Assembly: GCA_012862575.1 (NCBI GenBank)
Contig: BLSF01000003.1
Location: 992,001 to 1,056,000 of the forward strand
Reading direction: 5' to 3'
From: Parietichytrium sp. I65-24A
Taxonomy: Eukaryota; Sar; Bigyra; Thraustochytrida; Thraustochytriidae
DNA length: 64,000 nucleotides
Each line of letters opens with the position of its first letter. The stretch's first letter is position 1. The notes below the pieces were generated by a model that did not search any database, had not been told where the DNA came from, and saw nothing but the letters and a program-made list of their open reading frames with translations. The position numbers were made by a program, and so were the translations under genes. Below, one piece after another: positions 60,401 to 64,000 of this stretch.

Positions 60401-60684
60401 TGAATGAAGCCACTGCCAGAAGACTCTGCCGTCTTTTGATCGTATCGCGCAACATGGTGTACCCCGCCCCTTTGTTGCCCAACGATACCAATGCTGTTCT
60501 CAGACTCCCGAGAGTGGAGACGGTCCCTCCTTCCTTGTCCGATTAAGACCGATCTGCTGGCGTCGTTGTCGCTGTCGTTGTCGCTGCCCCCTTCATCATC
60601 TACCTGGAAATGTGCTTCTACCTGACTGTGGCTATCTTCACGATCCCTGTCTGCGTGAGAGGGGTGGACTCTGTTGTTCCACAT
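57451..60684 (-). CDS. TMC-like (transmembrane channel-like) membrane protein
   Basis: The first ATG is 60684, giving 1,077 residues; the frame is open upstream to a stop at 60835 without an ATG, so a 5' exon may be missing. The first 300 or so residues are hydrophilic and acidic (GDEGGSD-type and DDDDEVVD stretches), then a coiled coil. At least eight hydrophobic segments follow, beginning after the motif RIDARFGSSVAAYFYFDRW, which matches the start of the TMC membrane region. The TMC-domain hallmark appears as QMVDLLFFQQLAFLSFPFFP. A large extracellular-type loop with cysteines lies near the C-terminus, which ends in a basic coiled coil. In animals TMC proteins form mechanically gated cation channels related in fold to TMEM16. 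Channel function here is inferred. It lies between the dynein heavy and light chain genes. Confidence 0.85.
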   Translation of the reverse strand: MWNNRVHPSHADRDREDSHSQVEAHFQVDDEGGSDNDSDNDASRSVLIGQGRRDRLHSRESENSIGIVGQQRGGVHHVARYDQKTAESSGSGFIQNARQEPESQQNRQIEEGEEDDDRYKVPVEETVGSSTIMFSKDQTEHKVEARTGRRDRGSAGPRESQSSVDAKIASQDDDDEVVDFLGIDDGAEDIVGIEGLNGSGGAVMNPELKEKISRLAEMVKTLKVKNRELRANHAKLAESTAEYQRTIEKLEDEKEEAELKAERELRMLQYKTSGAGPGGRNLQADLDAQRKREEARRQMYTNEAEDDDFLLGAVARSSKGNYFTKRVAMRFNVLVRKYYPLNRDLKRIDARFGSSVAAYFYFDRWMISNYMLLSLVCTIFLLRHIYALLSFQMLTADQKTELYNSANEPWEYFDWDSTKWSEWSALLPRFLAPSSFNPGDTATIYYSDNLEDNVPIYDSAGSQVSPVVYDGVKLLGERMDYIAMLLVCQGTLVVSGILKWVREDRRAKSFGMFEELDAQSRFAQAALNSWDHSCTKATEITDLKHALLEQYFVMVHEDNTRNLKKSRTLKERLILFLRRTIANMLYILIQGFSGYAIVLLTAQSSQMSEKLLKLVQENNSVQFLDSLVNLLSGSIVPVAVSLLNALLPTVVTIITKFEKWDDNGFYTKLMIFRLFVAKILNAIIQIFSFLQLLDPYLLRGNPAQPIIGAQFDRTTRSNTEKRFVASGASIAGIPNGLQLCRADAYGSGIFQLVITEFLISKVLFFLVPAITMAIHKLLKRPFQKKEFNVSKQMVDLLFFQQLAFLSFPFFPFGTIFILVMMFCGFKVESFVLSKFLVKPKKPWSAKDAANYFIKFFMFTVAINVFILTYILGNDFFPKACTLQEHLANAQNNMTSGDPLEDCFSSTSTEEVCFLAARTLGEVENGTNSAGLEELRFWEEYFVAIGKMDGELSSAEVGTEAYLRDLSGYGSDTAVSKSSLYICTLSCGPFVYTSTAYTPVKSFLERHISVLYDLITASPLFMWTITMLLIVRYIFLKNTLGVLDELQVEKEITLRNIVSTLEGKVRKLKTKMEKMKQN

Positions 60685-62016
60685 GGTTAGGAATGTCCCG
60701 AGACCCAGAACGTCTGATTTTTGAGGCTGGGTGCTCAAGTCATGAAGTTTGAACTGTCCAGGGTTTTCGCCGTTCACGTCCTTTGGGGGTGGCAGAGAAT
60801 ATGATCTCCTCGCTGCGGTATTCAGCTGCGTGCTCTAGGAGCCAACACGCTCTGCCAACGCTGGAGTTTGAGCCCGCAACGTTGCACTTGCACCAAGAGG
60901 CTCAAGTCTCAAACGCAAGCTCAAGCAACTTTCTTGCAGTGCAGGCAATACAGGATTCTGCTTTTGCCGCGCTCGAATGTCGCCAGGGTCTTGGGAGCCG
61001 CCAAACCGTCTCAATGCTGCCCCACCTCGCACTGGTACCGAGTACCTCTCTGCCCACTTTGCCCACTATTGGCTTGGTCAATTGCAATTCTCGCACGTGT
61101 TAGTGGCACGGACATTCATTGCATATCAGTCAAAGGTAGTACTGGTAGGACTCATGTGCATCCAGAACGGTTCAAAATTAATTTTTGCGTTCCTTCCTAT
61201 TTTGTCAATTCGATCGAATTTGACTTGATTGTGAGAAAGTCCAACAGTTGTTTCAAACAGTCGGAGGATGCAACCAATATTCATGGATGTTCACGGGACC
61301 GGGCCTTCCTGCCTGTGCTGTAGAGGAAGGTGCTCTCGACGGGAATTTTTACTCTTTTCTCGAATCCTTCTTTCAAATGGAGCTGCTCCCGGTCAGGGGA
61401 CCCAAGTCGGACGTCGTGGAGAGAGCGCAGGCACAGATCACAAAGTCAAGCGATCTCTCGATTGGCGCCAAGCGCGTTTCACGATCCGCGCATCATGGCG
61501 TCCCAAATTATCAAAGCCATCGGGTCTCGTCAAGCGTGGGAGGGAATCGAGAGTTTGCTTAGCGAACAAAAGAACAAACGGTTCGATCGCCCTTGAGGCT
61601 TGAGGGTTTTCTCTGGTGCATGGACATGCCAACGGAGCAGTTGTGCATAGCTGAGCCCCCACTGCATACTGGCTGTGAGTACTGAATACTGCCCGTCTCC
61701 ACGGGGCGGCGCAGGGATGGCGCGCTTAGCTTAGCCCGTCGAGATGGTCGAGATACACAGTGTTCGTCGCTCTCCAGCTTGTCGATGGCATTTTTATTTC
61801 TATTTCTATTTCTTTTGGTGAGAACAGTGAGAACTGACTGGTTGTGTAGCTGGGTGGTAAGTCCATACTAGGACTTCGCTCCAGTAAGGATGTGAGGAGA
61901 TGTGAGGAGGCTTGGGAGTCCTGGGAGGTCGAGGTCAGAGGAGCGCAGAACACTCGAGCTGGTGGCGGGCCACTGATACATGCTGTGGGTATCGTCGCTC
62001 GGCCGGATTGCACAGA
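60685..62016. other. 1.3 kb divergent region between TMC and DYNLT1 genes
   Basis: This spacer holds the promoters of both genes. Repeats seen: TATTTC units (61795-61814) and a doubled GATGTGAGGA (61887-61907). Short open frames here show no protein features. A TMC 5' exon could lie in the left part. Confidence 0.5.
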
Positions 62017-62397
62017 ATGGGCGAGGGAAAAGATGGCGACCCGCGAAGGGCAGAGGAGAGCCTTGCTGAAAGCTGCAGCTTCGCAGATCTGAGCGATTCC
62101 ACCCAGGCAATTGCTCAGAGGTCCATCTTGAAAGTCCTTGACGGCAGGACATTCAAGTCTGGAATGGTTTCTAAGTGGGTGGACAGCGTTAATCAGACAA
62201 TTGTAGACGACTTGTCCAAGACTTGCTCGAATTTAAAGTATGTAGCTTCCACCGCAATTTACGAGAGGCGGAATGGAGGCGGCATTCAGTACGAGACAAC
62301 TATGTTTTGGGATGTCGGCAACGATGGTTCCGTGGACGTGTCCTGGGAGAACGAAACAATTGGCTGTATAGTTACTGTATTTGGGCTGGCGCTCTGA
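62017..62397 (+). CDS. DYNLT1: Tctex1-type dynein light chain
   Basis: The 126-residue product starts at the ATG 62017. It matches the Tctex1 fold from about residue 25: an N-terminal helical part (VSKWVDSVNQTIVDDLSK), the central strand KYVASTAIYERRNGGGIQ and the very conserved end MFWDVGNDGSVDVSWENE, then CIVTVFGLAL, which aligns with the end of animal DYNLT1. Tctex1 light chains dimerise on dynein intermediate chains in cytoplasmic dynein and in axonemal arms. Which dynein it serves cannot be told. The first 20 or so residues are charged and unlike animal forms. No intron is needed. It is about 5 kb from the dynein heavy chain gene. Confidence 0.92.
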   Translation: MGEGKDGDPRRAEESLAESCSFADLSDSTQAIAQRSILKVLDGRTFKSGMVSKWVDSVNQTIVDDLSKTCSNLKYVASTAIYERRNGGGIQYETTMFWDVGNDGSVDVSWENETIGCIVTVFGLAL

Positions 62398-62566
62398 GTT
62401 TGTTTGTATTCTAATTAAAAAGGAAACGTAAAGAATGAACAGCCAAATTTGTCTTGCATGAGGTATCTATCTATCTCTTGATCCGGAGAGAGAGTAAATA
62501 TGCAGTTTCTGTACGCGGCGAAAAGATGCTCTCGCTGCAACTCACAAGCTATAAACGCCAGACTTA

Positions 62567-64000
62567 CTATGTCGCAATTTGGGCTGCAACACCTTCCCGG
62601 CGCGGACAAGGTAGCATGGATGCCCCGTTGCTCCTTGGGCTTATCATCGGTTGCAGATCGTCTTTTTTGGAGACGTAACCGGATCGCAATGCCTTTTGAG
62701 CCCAGTCTTCATTTTCAGTTCTGAGCATGTCTTTCGTAGTTTCCGTTATTGCACTCAGCGTAGTGCAGCAAAATCGTCGAATGTCTTTCGAGAGACGATA
62801 GGGGCATTCAGGCCCAGCAGGGTAGAAAGGATCCGAGAATTTGTACGGAACCCATTTGAGGCGCCCAAGCATTTCGCAGCGGCTTTCTGCTGTTGCTTTT
62901 GCAAGATTGACTCCAGAGAAGGTCTCATATTGCTCAATGCGTCTTCGTGTCCCGAGGCCAAAGTATTGGACATCCTGGAGCGCGAGGTTGGATATGAGCG
63001 GGTTGTACGTTGTGAGAGGTAGACCGAGCACGGTCCGCCACCTCGCGGTGGTTTGTGTCGCTAGAACCTGGCGCTGGTTGCCATACACATTGAAAAACCC
63101 CCTATCTCTCGGCTTGGACGCTCGCTCTGGCTTTGTATCATCGTCGTAAAAGTGATAGACAAAATTTCTCCGAGGAGCGTACATATCATATCCACTTGTG
63201 AACAGCCGTATGGCGCGATTAAATTCTTCTCCTCCGAAAAGATAACTCATGTACGGGTCATATGGAACGTTGTAGTTGGCGTGGCATTTGCTGAAAGCCG
63301 TGCCTGCTCCAAAGAAAGGTATCAGATACGGGTGTTCGCCAGGCTTTGTATTTAAAGCGGAATTGCCCCCGTGCACAACTTCCTGGTCGACGCTCCACTT
63401 GGTTGAGCACCGTGCAGGTGCGTGTCTTTGATCGTGCCGGTTTTTAACCATGTTGGGGTAGGCCGTAATTACCGCCATTTCATTCTCAGCGAGAAGCCAG
63501 TCCTCAAGTGCGATAGTGTCCCAGTTGTCTTCAAAAGCGCTGTGCGAGTCCACTTGCAGGCAAAATTCTTCGTCTTCAAGAAGAAGGTTTTGTCGAAATC
63601 GGGCTGGCATGACTCCTCTCGAGTGCTGCAGATCAACAGTTTCGACTTTAACCTGGTCCTTCCTGCACGGGGCGTTCTTCTCTTTCGCGAGGTCGCAATA
63701 GTCCTTCAAGCAGTCCACGTCGTGTTCGTTCATTTGCTGAATAACGATAGCCGACACGCGGTCAGGAAACTGCGCGTTGCTAAAGAGCTCATACAAGGTA
63801 TTGCTGCAGAGCAAATCTCTATAAGCGGATATCATCACTACAATGGTTTGTTCCTCCAGTGGCCCTTCCATGTAAGGCTGTGGAGGCTTGATGTCATCGT
63901 AATTTCCAATCGAAATCACGTCTTGCTTTTCCCCATCAAAATAGACCCAATATCCGGAGTAGAGTGTCAAAAAGCTTCCATCTTCATCTGGACTCATTTT
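62567..64000 (-). CDS. GlcNAc-transferase-like glycosyltransferase (PF11397 type), 5' end outside the window
   Basis: The frame runs from the window edge to a TAG at 62567, about 477 residues. The first ATG in view (63997) is probably internal, because a membrane anchor expected for many members is not seen. Motifs of the GlcNAc family are clear: VVMISAYRDLLCSNTL (nucleotide-binding start), FCLQVDSHSAF (DxD-like metal site), PYDPYMSYLFGGEEFNRAIRLFTSGYDMYAP and RRRIEQYETFSGV. Related enzymes transfer GlcNAc to hydroxyproline of Skp1 (cytoplasmic) or act in the Golgi; which applies here is unknown. The last 60 or so residues lack family features. A GTAAGT overlaps the stop codon, so the real C-terminus could be in a further exon, although this may be chance. 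Confidence 0.86.
   Translation of the reverse strand, partial: KMSPDEDGSFLTLYSGYWVYFDGEKQDVISIGNYDDIKPPQPYMEGPLEEQTIVVMISAYRDLLCSNTLYELFSNAQFPDRVSAIVIQQMNEHDVDCLKDYCDLAKEKNAPCRKDQVKVETVDLQHSRGVMPARFRQNLLLEDEEFCLQVDSHSAFEDNWDTIALEDWLLAENEMAVITAYPNMVKNRHDQRHAPARCSTKWSVDQEVVHGGNSALNTKPGEHPYLIPFFGAGTAFSKCHANYNVPYDPYMSYLFGGEEFNRAIRLFTSGYDMYAPRRNFVYHFYDDDTKPERASKPRDRGFFNVYGNQRQVLATQTTARWRTVLGLPLTTYNPLISNLALQDVQYFGLGTRRRIEQYETFSGVNLAKATAESRCEMLGRLKWVPYKFSDPFYPAGPECPYRLSKDIRRFCCTTLSAITETTKDMLRTENEDWAQKALRSGYVSKKDDLQPMISPRSNGASMLPCPRREGVAAQIAT

Noticed and set aside
61497-61596. Short ATG frame before DYNLT1
   Set aside because: Only 32 codons, no features, and not needed for the light chain, which is complete from its own ATG.

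Overview
This window reads as nuclear DNA from a flagellated, unicellular eukaryote. It holds 19 protein-coding genes on both strands. Six GT-AG introns of 72-116 bases, with GTAAGT-type donors, are spread over four of them; the other reading frames are long and uninterrupted, including a 12.8 kb dynein heavy chain. The Pro/Thr-rich 'SPTSLSPT' linker of a secreted protease, the compact introns and the axonemal genes suggest a stramenopile, possibly a labyrinthulomycete or thraustochytrid. That placement is an inference from style and has not been checked against any database. I found no rRNA, tRNA, transposon, CRISPR array or viral gene.

Layout, left to right. 0-5 kb (minus strand): a GMC oxidoreductase and a PH-RGS-coiled-coil regulator of heterotrimeric G proteins. 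7.7-12.5 kb: a convergent pair, an MCTP-like protein with three C2 domains and membrane hairpins (4 exons) and the splicing cofactor CACTIN. 15.6-19.6 kb: a convergent pair, a stand-alone PARP-type zinc finger with a lysine/alanine-rich tail and SPAG1, a dynein-arm assembly factor. 21.7-30.4 kb: a secreted trypsin-like protease, a SAM-domain protein with a PP1-docking RVxF motif, and a large IQ-motif protein whose 5' end appears frameshifted. 31.4-33.8 kb: a convergent pair, SDHAF4 and a SET-domain protein. 35-38.7 kb: a divergent pair, the CCA-adding enzyme and an NSUN-type RNA methyltransferase. 39.2-42.9 kb (minus): a patatin-like lipase and an Oxa1/Cox18-type mitochondrial insertase with a second exon identified here. 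44.3-64 kb: an axonemal dynein heavy chain, a TMC-like channel, a Tctex1 dynein light chain and a 5'-truncated GlcNAc-transferase-like enzyme.

Functional themes: motile cilium or flagellum (SPAG1, dynein heavy chain, DYNLT1), mitochondrial biogenesis (SDHAF4, the Oxa1/Cox18 protein, possibly the CCA enzyme), RNA maturation (CACTIN, CCA enzyme, NSUN) and membrane or G-protein signalling (PH-RGS, MCTP, SAM/PP1, TMC). Genes are arranged as convergent or divergent neighbours with no sign of operons. Intergenic regions of 0.3-3 kb are rich in short tandem repeats such as GA/CT, GATA, TTGA, TTTG, AATG and 10-bp units. Several lie just upstream of start codons.
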